Assembly (NCBI GenBank): GCA_004296885.1
Contig: SCVN01000023.1
Span: 513,391 to 577,390, forward strand
Reading direction: 5' to 3'
Length of the DNA: 64,000 bases
Source of the DNA: Nitrospirota bacterium
GTDB taxonomy: Bacteria; Nitrospirota; Nitrospiria; Nitrospirales; Nitrospiraceae
Notes under the pieces: model-generated
What the model was told of the DNA's origin: nothing
Database searches by the model: none
The model's input: the letters and a program-made list of their open reading frames with translations, nothing else
Made by a program: the position numbers and the translations under genes
Shown: piece after piece, positions 28,301 through 35,334 of the stretch
Layout of the letters: each line of letters opens with the position of its first letter
How positions within the stretch are numbered: position 1 is the stretch's first letter

Positions 28301-28840
28301 GAACTCGCCGCCCGGCCCGGCCAGACGTGCCGTAAACGCCAGCGTATCGGGCCCGCCCGCCTCCGTGAACGGCGAGACATCGGCGATGTGGAAGGCGGCG
28401 CCGTCCCGCACCGTGCGAAACCATGCGGTCTCCGCCCGGTCCCGGCCGATCGTCGCCGCATCGGTGGCGGCCAGGATACGGCCTTGCGCATCGGTCACCC
28501 CCAACCATACATAGTCCGGCGCCTGCACCGCTTTAATGTCCCGGAGAAATCGCGTCATCGCGGCCGAGTCCCGGCTGTGGAGCACCGGGCTGGAGGCGAT
28601 GATCCGGACGTCCCCCAGACGTTCGCGCAGAACCCGGTCCACCTTGTCCGCGATCTCCGCCGCCGACAGGCTCAATGTTTCGCCGGTCGCCTGCACAAGC
28701 CGGCGCTCCACATACCGCAGCCCCAGCGCCGCGATCGCACAGGCCAGCAGAGAGATGAGCACAATGAGGAGCAGGAGGCGTCGGGAAGGCCCAGCCCAGG
28801 GGTAAGCCGATCCGGCTGATGTGTCCGTCCGAGGTGTCAT
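25382..28840 (-). CDS. Membrane hybrid sensor histidine kinase (Cache-PAS-GAF-PAS-HisKA-HATPase-REC)
   Basis: A 1152-residue sensor. TM1 at about 20-42, a periplasmic Cache-like sensor domain (about 45-300), TM2 near 305-330, PAS1 (about 345-460), GAF (about 480-640), PAS2 (about 655-770), HisKA with the phospho-acceptor in GGIAHDFNNIL (near 795), HATPase with DQGVGI and FTTKKVGSGLGLST, and a C-terminal receiver (VLIMDDEP, phospho-Asp in VIMDLTIPG). The receiver output is probably passed on through an Hpt protein not seen here. The ligand is unknown. The gene is monocistronic or paired with DUF423, next to the motility genes. Confidence 0.9.
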   Translation of the reverse strand: MTPRTDTSAGSAYPWAGPSRRLLLLIVLISLLACAIAALGLRYVERRLVQATGETLSLSAAEIADKVDRVLRERLGDVRIIASSPVLHSRDSAAMTRFLRDIKAVQAPDYVWLGVTDAQGRILAATDAATIGRDRAETAWFRTVRDGAAFHIADVSPFTEAGGPDTLAFTARLAGPGGEFLGAVTALVGLAELEEAVTQTLRTFQMRAGFSGRLEYQFVTASGAAFVDSEQAFKEPINLLRLGLPSARLSQSDRSGYVEEEHLRRHVQVITGYARTHGVDAGGGVKWGVLVRMNRGDVLAPIRMDLLRLGGLGLLVWLPMLGLTLWAARSLAGLYGYSQEREEWLSITLGSIGDAVIATDRHGTVLFMNQIAQSLTGWQQSDAKGRPLDEIFKIVNENSRETVESPVTKVLREGMVAGLANHTILMARDGTECPIDDSGAPIRDAAGRMIGVVLVFRGIEERRKAEKQMLAEHTVTRILSESASLPEAAPKLLETICRTLAWDVGLLWTIDEAGQHLRFEHGWQHPLLEANCPGFVQESRRRTFEGGVGLPGRVWAGGEAAWIADVAQDRNFPREQAAADAGLHGAFGFPVQVGTDTLGVLEFFSRAPRQPDENLLAMMTAVGRQVGQFIERKEAERALAAEKERLDVTLRSIGDGVIATDAEGYVQLLNAVAETLTGWTQADAQGQPLNRVFHIVDEMTRQPRVSPAEQVLRRGHVVALSAHALLIAKDGAERLVADSGAPIRAHDGTIIGVVLVFRDVTEQAKIERQLLVVKKLESIGVLAGGIAHDFNNILTAVLGNLSLAKRGLNQEDKLFRRLSEAESATLRATGLTQQLLTFSKGGQPLKRVSAIGELLPEWANFVLRGSNVLCDCLFPQDLWAVDIDEGQMSQVVHNLVLNAQQAMPNGGTVTIRGENVVLAGFAVARQPPLPDGRYVKVTIRDQGVGIAPQFLTKIFDPYFTTKKVGSGLGLSTSFSIVKNHEGHLTVESQLGVGTSFSIYLPASSAGTPAPQERVHLVMQGRGRVLIMDDEPVIRAVGVEMLTQCGYEAAEASDGAQALQMYREAKEQDRPFDAVIMDLTIPGGMGGLETLEQLLEMDPQVKAVVSSGYANDPVMADYRRYGFCGMVAKPYTLVAFSQVLYRVVIEEGRQVQG

Positions 28841-28906
28841 GAGTAGGCCGCGGCCTACTAACCATTCGGCGGATGATTTGTCAAGTGCGCGGACCTGCGG
28901 AAGGAC

Positions 28907-29680
28907 TCAGGGTAAACCAGGAGACGCGGGCGGCGCGTTCGGGACAGACGATTCCGTAAAGACGGTCAACTCCACGCGCCGGTTTTTGGCGCGGCTCTCC
29001 GGCGTCAGGTTGTCGGCGACCGGCTTGAACTCGCCGAAGCCGGTCGCCTCAAACAGTTCGGGCTTGACCTGATACATCTCGGTCAGCACGCGGACCACCA
29101 TGACCGCGCGAACGGACGACAATTCCCAGTTGGAGGGAAACTGCGCCGTTTGAATGGGCACGTTGTCCGTATGTCCCTCCACCTTCACGTGCGTCGTCTT
29201 CACCCCGACCTCGCTGTGGGAGAAGACCTCTGCGAGAGCCTCCAGGAATGGCAGGGCTTCCGGACGAATGTCGGCGCGGCCGCTTTCGAACAGCGTGCTG
29301 TCGGCAATCGTCAGAAGAACCCCCTTGTCGGTGGACAACAACCCCGGGATCGGCTTGACGGTAATCGGATGCCCCGGGCCTTGCAACTTGGAGATGGCGA
29401 GTTCGAGTTTTTTGACGAAGGAAGTCTTGGGGCCGGCCACCGGAATGAGGGAAGACTTATAGTCGCCGACGTCGATGCGATGGGACGAGACCGGCGGCGA
29501 AGTCACCGGGCGCAACGCGGCCTGGATGGACTCGCTGACCGCCCGGTACTTCCCCTCGTTGACCGAGGAGACGGAATACATCACGACGAAAAAGGCGAAG
29601 AGGAGCGTGATGAAGTCGGCGTAGGAGACCAGCCACCGCTCGTGGTTCTCATGCTCTTCGTGTTTGTGCTTCTTCGCCAT
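28907..29680 (-). CDS. motB: Flagellar motor stator protein MotB
   Basis: A 257-residue stator subunit. It has a basic N-terminus, a single membrane helix with the proton-binding Asp22 in SYADFITLLFAFFVVMY, then a periplasmic linker and a C-terminal OmpA-like peptidoglycan-binding domain (VEGHTDNVPIQ, SNWELSSVRA). The partner motA lies upstream, but the two are separated by repeat R4 rather than overlapping as usual. The helix and short linker could also fit MotD-type paralogues. Confidence 0.9.
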   Translation of the reverse strand: MAKKHKHEEHENHERWLVSYADFITLLFAFFVVMYSVSSVNEGKYRAVSESIQAALRPVTSPPVSSHRIDVGDYKSSLIPVAGPKTSFVKKLELAISKLQGPGHPITVKPIPGLLSTDKGVLLTIADSTLFESGRADIRPEALPFLEALAEVFSHSEVGVKTTHVKVEGHTDNVPIQTAQFPSNWELSSVRAVMVVRVLTEMYQVKPELFEATGFGEFKPVADNLTPESRAKNRRVELTVFTESSVPNAPPASPGLP

Positions 29681-29701
29681 GGCGGAAAGTAAGCGGTCGG
29701 C

Positions 29702-29760
29702 ATTCAGCTCTCAGCTCGTTGCTTCGAAATTCATGCTGAAAGCTGAGGGCTGACGGCTGC
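29702..29760. repeat. Heptamer-array palindrome R4 between motA and motB
   Basis: Left arm CAGCTCT CAGCTCG; right arm GCTGAAA GCTGAGG GCTGACG GCTGC, all in 7-nt phase. It starts 22 nt before the motB start and ends against the motA stop. Confidence 0.62.
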
Positions 29761-30531
29761 TCACTTCTTTTTCTCGACGGCACGCTCGCTGTGCGGCAGA
29801 TAGCCTTCCAGCTTCTCCTGCAGCATGCGGGGATTCTCGCCCTGCGCCAGCCCGACGAGCCCCTCGATCATCATCGTACGCGCCGTGGTCGTGCCCTTGA
29901 TTTTCAATTTGATCTTGTTGGCGAGCGGCAAAAAGAACAGGTTGGCCGCGCCGACCCCGTAGACGGTCGCCACGAAGGCAACCGCGATGCCGCCGCCCAG
30001 CTTCGAGGGGTCGGCCAGGTTTTCCATCACATGGATCAACCCGAGCACGGCGCCGAGAATCCCGACCGTCGGGGCGTAGCCACCGGCTGCCTCCCACACC
30101 TTGGCCGCGGTCACCCCCTCCTCCTCCTCATGCTCCACCTCGAGCTCAAGCATGCCCTGCATCACCTTGGCATCGGTCCCGTCCACGATCATCTGCACGC
30201 CCTTTCGGAAGAGCGGGTCCTTGATGTCTTTCAGCTTGCCCTCCAGCGCCAGCAGCCCTTGCTTGCGCGAGATATTCGCCAGGTCCACGATCTGGGCGAT
30301 GTGCTCCTTGGCATGGCTCTTGGGATCGAACAGCGCGAGGGACAGCGAGGTCACGCCCTTGATCACCACGGACAGGGGATTCTGGACGCAGATCGCCCCG
30401 ATGGTGCCCCCCATCACGATGATGAAGGCGGTCAGCTGCATGATGGAGCCGAGGTGTCCGCCTTCCAGCGCCTGGCCGCCGATGATCGAGCCGAGCGCAA
30501 GCGCGATCCCGACGAAGGTCATAATGTCCAT
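29761..30531 (-). CDS. motA: Flagellar motor stator protein MotA
   Basis: A 256-residue stator subunit with four membrane helices. The TM1 region is MTFVGIALALGSIIGG, and the TM3-TM4 core carries GYAPTVGILGAVLGLIHVM with the conserved Pro and Gly. The large cytoplasmic loop (about 60-150) contains the charged residues that touch FliG. It converts ion flow to rotation together with MotB. TAGGAG precedes the ATG. Confidence 0.92.
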   Translation of the reverse strand: MDIMTFVGIALALGSIIGGQALEGGHLGSIMQLTAFIIVMGGTIGAICVQNPLSVVIKGVTSLSLALFDPKSHAKEHIAQIVDLANISRKQGLLALEGKLKDIKDPLFRKGVQMIVDGTDAKVMQGMLELEVEHEEEEGVTAAKVWEAAGGYAPTVGILGAVLGLIHVMENLADPSKLGGGIAVAFVATVYGVGAANLFFLPLANKIKLKIKGTTTARTMMIEGLVGLAQGENPRMLQEKLEGYLPHSERAVEKKK

Positions 30532-30611
30532 GACGCGTCGCTCCTAACAGGCACGATCCGACACAAACCGGCAGCAACGGCGCGAACCAAGCCGGGCTTC
30601 ACTTTCCCCGC

Positions 30612-30640
30612 TTGCACGCCTGAAAAATCTCTGATATAGG
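30612..30640 (+). promoter_or_regulatory. Sigma-70 promoter for the 83-residue gene
   Basis: TTGCAC (30612-30617), 17 nt, TATAGG (30635-30640), in the divergent gap between motA and the gene at 30689. Confidence 0.5.
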
Positions 30641-30688
30641 CTAGGCAAGAAGTGCCTCGTCGGTTCACCCGCAACGTATGGAGGCTCC

Positions 30689-30940
30689 ATGACACCGGCA
30701 GACAGCCTGATGCTGGACGCCAAGCAGGCGATTCTCGAGGAACAGCACCGTCGCTTCCAGTCTCTGCAGGAGGAAGGACGGCTGCAGGAAGCCATGCAGC
30801 AGTTCCAGGTCACACTGGGCTGCGCATCCGACCTGCTGAACGATTCGCTCGGCGTGCTGGAGCGGTTGCTGGTCGAACGACGCAGCGCCGTCCTCCCGCA
30901 CGGCCAAGAGCCGCCCCGGCTCCCCGAGCTGGGCGCCTAA
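30689..30940 (+). CDS. Small helical protein of unknown function
   Basis: 83 residues, almost entirely helical (ILEEQHRRFQSLQEEGRLQEAMQQFQ, about 15-40), with one cysteine and a proline-rich tail. GGAGG precedes the ATG, and a good promoter lies upstream. It is the only plus-strand gene between minus-strand mot and che genes. It resembles small flagellar or chemotaxis accessory helices in size, but I do not recognise it. Confidence 0.5.
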   Translation: MTPADSLMLDAKQAILEEQHRRFQSLQEEGRLQEAMQQFQVTLGCASDLLNDSLGVLERLLVERRSAVLPHGQEPPRLPELGA

Positions 30941-30960
30941 CTCCGCCCGCGGAACCCCCT

Positions 30961-31488
30961 TCAGGCCGCTTCCGACACCGCCCCATCGGTGGGCAAGAGG
31001 AGCCGTTTCAGGTCCAAGAGCGTCAGCAGCCGGTCCTCAAGCCGGCCGACGCCTTGGATGAACTCGGCGCCGACGGTCGCGCCCAGCGACGGCGCCGGCT
31101 CCATGGCGCTCTTGGGAATCCGCAACACCTCCGAGACCGAGTCCACGACCAGACCGACCACCCGCCCGCGCACCATCACCACCACGATGCGCGACTGGGC
31201 CGTCCGCGCCGCCTCCGGTACGCCCAGACGCCGGCGCAGATCCAGCACCGGGATGATGCGGCCGCGCAGGTTGATGACCCCTTCCACGAAAGACGGGGAT
31301 TTGGGGACTCTGGTAATCTCGACCATGCGGATGATCTCCTGAACGCTCAGGATATCCACCGCAAATTCCTCCCCGTCCACGTGGCAGGTGACGAACTGGG
31401 AAAACTCCTCCGTGCTTGCTTCGTGTTCGGCGGACGCGGTGTTATAGACATCGCTGGCTCTCGCCGGATCGGTCTTCTGGGTGATCAT
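30961..31488 (-). CDS. cheW: Chemotaxis coupling protein CheW
   Basis: A 175-residue adaptor between chemoreceptors and CheA. The CheW fold runs from about residue 30 to 165: FVTCHVDGEEFAVDILSVQEIIR, then the conserved GVINLRGRIIPVLDLR and VVDSVSEVLRI. The N-terminal 25 residues are an extra polar leader. It starts 4 nt after the mcp stop and is last in the che operon. Confidence 0.93.
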   Translation of the reverse strand: MITQKTDPARASDVYNTASAEHEASTEEFSQFVTCHVDGEEFAVDILSVQEIIRMVEITRVPKSPSFVEGVINLRGRIIPVLDLRRRLGVPEAARTAQSRIVVVMVRGRVVGLVVDSVSEVLRIPKSAMEPAPSLGATVGAEFIQGVGRLEDRLLTLLDLKRLLLPTDGAVSEAA

Positions 31489-31492
31489 CCCC

Positions 31493-33190
31493 TTACCCCC
31501 TGCGCTTGTCCGAGCCGGCGATTTTGAACCCGCCGACGATGGTCTGCAGCTCCGTCGCCAGCACGCTGAGATCCTGGCTGGCCTTGGCCGACTCCGTGGC
31601 TCCGCCGGCCGACTCCTTGCTGACCTTGGCGACGTTCTCCAGATCGCCGGAGATCTGCTGAGTGGCCACGGACTGCTCTTCCGCCGCGACCGCGATCAGC
31701 CGGATCATGTCCGCCGTCTGCGTCACCCGTTCGGCGATGGTGGCCAGGGATTCGCCGGTCTTGTTGACGAGATCGACCCCGCTGTTGACCTTTTGCGTCC
31801 CCTCGTCCATCGAGGCCACCGCCCCCTTGGTGTCCTGTTGGATGTGGCGGATCATGTCGCCGATTTCCTTCGTGGCTTTGGTCGTCCGCTCGGCCAGCTT
31901 CCGGACCTCGTCGGCGACGACCGCGAACCCGCGGCCCTGTTCGCCGGCCCGGGCCGCTTCAATCGCGGCATTCAACGCCAGCAAGTTGGTCTGGTCCGCG
32001 ATGTCCTCGATGACCCGCACGATCTCCCCGATCTGATCCGACGATTTGCCGAGCGTCGCGATGATCGTCGCCGACTGGGACACGGCGTCGGAGAGCTGCT
32101 GCATCCCCGAAATCGTCTCCTGCACGACGTCCTTGCCGCTCTTGGCCGTTTCCACCGCTTCCTGGGCGATCGAGGCCGCCTTGCCGGAGTTCTGGGCCAC
32201 CTCGCCGACGGTCGCGTTCATTTCCTCCACCGCGGCTGCGGTCTGGGCCGTCCGCGCCGTCAAGCCGTCGGCCCCCTTGGCCATCTCCTCGGAGGTGGCG
32301 GACAGTTGAACGGACGCGGCCGCCACCTTGTCCGTCACATGGGCGACTTTCCCGATCATCCCCTGCAATTTCTCGATGAACAGGTTCATCCAGCCGGCCA
32401 GTTCGTTGATCTCATCCTTCCCGGCCACCGGCACCCGCTTGGTCAAATCGCCTTCGCCCTCGGCAATGTCGTGCGTGATCGCCGTCATCTGATGCAGGGG
32501 CTTCAGCACAACCACGCGCAAGAGGCCGTACATCGCGGCCAGGATGGCCAGGATCATGCCGATGAGGACCATCGCACTCTTGACAAAGGAATCCTGCGCA
32601 AATTGTTTCGCCTTGACCATCGGGAAGGACACCGACAATATGCCCAGCGTATCCCCGATTTTCTTGTCCGTATGGCAGCCGATGCAGGCGGCCACCTGGG
32701 CCTTGTCCGGGGTCGCGCGGCGGTAGAAGGGCTCTCCGTTCTGCTCTTCCACCCGCGCATAGGATTCGGCTCCGCCCATAATGGCCCTCATCGCCGCTTC
32801 CTCGAAGCCGTCCTTGGGCGCATTGCTCGGATTCAGCGGGGTCGCGCTCACCATGCGTGCCGTCAAGATCCCGTCCTTGCCCAGTATCTCGCCGATTTCC
32901 CTCATGGCCGTGGCCGGCAGCGGCACCGCCTTGGGATTGTCCGCATGGTCCTTGACCACGACCATCTCGCTCTTGGGCATAGCCTTGACCTTGGCCACAT
33001 AGTTCTTGGTAATGTAGGCGCGGGTGGCTTCCATCTGCGCCTGCACGACTTTGCCACGCATCTCCAGCATCCCCAACAGTTGGACTTGGTTTTGCTGGTA
33101 GGTCACCCACAGGCCGATGGCCATGACCACGAGCCCGACGCCCGTGATCAACATGAGAAACTTCGGTCCGATTTTCATTTGCTGCAACAT
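31493..33190 (-). CDS. Methyl-accepting chemotaxis protein with haem-binding (CxxCH) DUF3365-like sensor
   Basis: A 565-residue chemoreceptor. TM1 at about 10-30; a periplasmic domain (about 31-202) of the DUF3365/Tll0287 type with a c-type haem site CIGCH (Cys169, Cys172, His173); TM2 at about 203-227; HAMP (about 228-280); and a signalling hairpin whose tip is DQTNLLALNAAIEAARAGEQGRGFAVVADEVRKLA. Covalent haem suggests sensing of redox state, oxygen, NO or similar. It is embedded in the che operon between cheB and cheW, so it is likely a principal receptor of this CheA. AAGGAGG lies upstream of ATG 33190; ATG 33178 is possible. Confidence 0.9.
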   Translation of the reverse strand: MLQQMKIGPKFLMLITGVGLVVMAIGLWVTYQQNQVQLLGMLEMRGKVVQAQMEATRAYITKNYVAKVKAMPKSEMVVVKDHADNPKAVPLPATAMREIGEILGKDGILTARMVSATPLNPSNAPKDGFEEAAMRAIMGGAESYARVEEQNGEPFYRRATPDKAQVAACIGCHTDKKIGDTLGILSVSFPMVKAKQFAQDSFVKSAMVLIGMILAILAAMYGLLRVVVLKPLHQMTAITHDIAEGEGDLTKRVPVAGKDEINELAGWMNLFIEKLQGMIGKVAHVTDKVAAASVQLSATSEEMAKGADGLTARTAQTAAAVEEMNATVGEVAQNSGKAASIAQEAVETAKSGKDVVQETISGMQQLSDAVSQSATIIATLGKSSDQIGEIVRVIEDIADQTNLLALNAAIEAARAGEQGRGFAVVADEVRKLAERTTKATKEIGDMIRHIQQDTKGAVASMDEGTQKVNSGVDLVNKTGESLATIAERVTQTADMIRLIAVAAEEQSVATQQISGDLENVAKVSKESAGGATESAKASQDLSVLATELQTIVGGFKIAGSDKRRG

Positions 33191-33281
33191 GGCACTCCCC
33201 CCTCCTTGGTATTGTGCGGCGGCTCCGTGCCCCGCACCTCCTGTGACGCCTGTGACGATTGAGATGCTCCCTCGAGACTCC

Positions 33282-34343
33282 CTAAATCATGTTCATCACT
33301 TCGCCCGCGACGTGAGACAGAGGCACGACCTTGTCCGCATAGCCTCCGTCCACCACCGCCTTGGGCATGCCGTAGACCACGCAAGTCGCCTCGTCCTGGG
33401 CCACCGTCCGGCCCTTGGCCCCCTTGATGGCCTTCATCCCCTCCAGCCCGTCGTGGCCCATGCCGGTCAGGATGACGCCGATCCCGCGCCCCGAATAGAT
33501 CTCGGCCACCGACTGCATCATGATGTCCACGGAAGGCGCGTGGAGATGGTTTTCTCGGTTGGGCGCCAGGGTGATCGACACATCGAGCGCGCTCCGCCGG
33601 GCCACCCGCATCTGCAAGCCGCCCGGCGCCATCAAGGCGACCCCGGGGGCGACCACCTGGCCGTCCTCCGCCTCACGCACCTCGATCTGGCAGAGCTGGT
33701 TCATCCGCTCCGCGAAGGGCTTGGTAAAGTATTTCGGCATGTGCTGGACGACCAGGATGCCGGCCGGAAAATCTTTCGGGAACAGGGGCAGGACATCCTG
33801 GAGCGCCTTCGGTCCCCCGGTCGAACAGCCGATGGCGACGATCTTGTTGCCCCGCATCACGCTGAGGGCCGATTGCGTGAGCGTCGGCAGCGGCAGGGGC
33901 TTCGGCCGGCTGCCGTTGGGCCTGGCAATCTTGCCCGCCGAACCGGCCGCCGCGATGATTTTGGCGATCAACTCCTGCTGGATCGCCACGATATTCGTCG
34001 AGACCCCGTCCAGTTGCTTGGGCAGATAATCCACCGCGCCCAGTTCCAGGGCTTTCAGAGTTTCCTTCGCCCCCTCCTCGGTCAGGGAGCTGACCATGAT
34101 GACGGGGAGCGGCCTGATCTCCATGATCTTTTTGAGCGCCTCCAGCCCGTTCATCCCCGGCATCTCGACGTCCAGCGTCACCACGTCCGGGTGCAACGTC
34201 CCGACCTGCCGGATGGCTTCCTCCCCGTCCCGGGCCATGCCGACCACGGTCATGCGCGGATCGCTGCTCAGCATGGTGCTGATCGTCTTGCGCATGAAGG
34301 TGGAATCGTCCACCACCAGAACTTTGATCGGCGCCTGGCTCAT
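33282..34343 (-). CDS. cheB: Chemotaxis methylesterase/deamidase CheB
   Basis: 353 residues. The receiver domain (VVDDSTFMRK, phospho-Asp in VTLDVEMPGMNG, Lys in YLPK) occupies about 1-125, a Pro-rich linker follows, and then the methylesterase domain with catalytic Ser in IGCSTGGP, His in QHMPKYFT and Asp in GMGHDG. It removes methyl groups from receptors for adaptation, opposing CheR. Confidence 0.95.
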   Translation of the reverse strand: MSQAPIKVLVVDDSTFMRKTISTMLSSDPRMTVVGMARDGEEAIRQVGTLHPDVVTLDVEMPGMNGLEALKKIMEIRPLPVIMVSSLTEEGAKETLKALELGAVDYLPKQLDGVSTNIVAIQQELIAKIIAAAGSAGKIARPNGSRPKPLPLPTLTQSALSVMRGNKIVAIGCSTGGPKALQDVLPLFPKDFPAGILVVQHMPKYFTKPFAERMNQLCQIEVREAEDGQVVAPGVALMAPGGLQMRVARRSALDVSITLAPNRENHLHAPSVDIMMQSVAEIYSGRGIGVILTGMGHDGLEGMKAIKGAKGRTVAQDEATCVVYGMPKAVVDGGYADKVVPLSHVAGEVMNMI

Positions 34344-34355
34344 GGTCGTGTCCCC

Positions 34356-35306
34356 TCAAGCATCGAGATACTTGAGAATTTTTTCCGTCAGAATCTTGGG
34401 ATCGAACTTGGTCACGTAATCCGTCGCCCCGACGCTTTTCCCCTTCTCTTCGTTGCAGACCCCGGTCAGCGAGGAATGCAGGATGATCGGGATGCCGGCG
34501 AAGCGGTGATCGGAGCGGACCTGCTTGGTCAGCGCGAACCCGTCCATCTCGGGCATTTCAATATCGCTCAGAATCAGATGGACCTCGTCCCGGACCGACT
34601 TCCCCTCGGCCTGCGCCTTGTCCGCCAGGGCGGCCAATTGCGTCCAGGCCTCGCGGCCGGTCGTGGCTTGGTGAAACGACATGCCGAGCCGCTCCAACGT
34701 CTTGCGGATCTGTGTGCGGGCGACCAGGGAATCGTCCGCGAACATCACGTGCCTGGCTTTCAGGTCGGTTTTTGCCGCAACCCCGGCGAAGACCTCTTCG
34801 TCCGGCCGCGGACAGATGTCGCTCAGCACCTTCTCCACGTCCAAAATGAGAACCATCCGCCCGTCCTCCAGCGTCGTCACGGCGGTGACCGCTCCGCCGC
34901 CGCCCACATGGCGCATCAACGGCGGCGGCGGCTTGACCTGGTCCCAGGACACCCGGATGATTCGATCCACCCCGGCCACGTGCAACCCCTGCAGCGTCTG
35001 GTTGTACTCGGCGACGATGAGATTGCCCGAGTCGGCCGAGAGACCAGGCCCTTCGCCCAGGTCGATCTTCAGCGCCGACACGAGGTTCACCACGGGAACC
35101 GTCTTGCCCCGGAGATTGGCCATCCCTTCGATGCGCTCATCCGTCTCCGGCACTTTCGTCAAGGGGGGCAACTTCATGACTTCCCGCACTTTGAAGACGT
35201 TGATCCCGAAGACTTCCTCGCCTCCCAGGAAAAAGAGGAGCAGTTCCATCCGGTTGGCCCCGGCCAGCCTGGTCCGGGCATCTACTTCCTTGATGAGTGT
35301 CGACAT
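34356..35306 (-). CDS. cheV: Chemotaxis protein CheV (CheW-receiver fusion)
   Basis: 316 residues: a CheW-like coupling domain (about 15-165, with GMANLRGKTVPVVNL), then a receiver domain (about 180-316) with ADDSLVAR, phospho-Asp in ILSDIEMPEMDG and Lys in YVTKFDP. CheV couples receptors to CheA and can be phosphorylated, giving adaptation. GAGGAGAG precedes the ATG. It sits between cheB and cheA, 12 and 28 nt from them. Confidence 0.92.
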   Translation of the reverse strand: MSTLIKEVDARTRLAGANRMELLLFFLGGEEVFGINVFKVREVMKLPPLTKVPETDERIEGMANLRGKTVPVVNLVSALKIDLGEGPGLSADSGNLIVAEYNQTLQGLHVAGVDRIIRVSWDQVKPPPPLMRHVGGGGAVTAVTTLEDGRMVLILDVEKVLSDICPRPDEEVFAGVAAKTDLKARHVMFADDSLVARTQIRKTLERLGMSFHQATTGREAWTQLAALADKAQAEGKSVRDEVHLILSDIEMPEMDGFALTKQVRSDHRFAGIPIILHSSLTGVCNEEKGKSVGATDYVTKFDPKILTEKILKYLDA

Positions 35307-35334
35307 AGCCGCTCTCCTCGAGCCTCCAAACGTT

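Noticed and set aside
26603..28819. 738-residue open frame on the plus strand
   Set aside because: Antisense to the hybrid histidine kinase, Arg/Pro/His-rich with no domain; a GC-rich shadow frame. The same applies to 31481-33262, 33117-35405, 34681-36561, 51874-53802 and 56191-58713.
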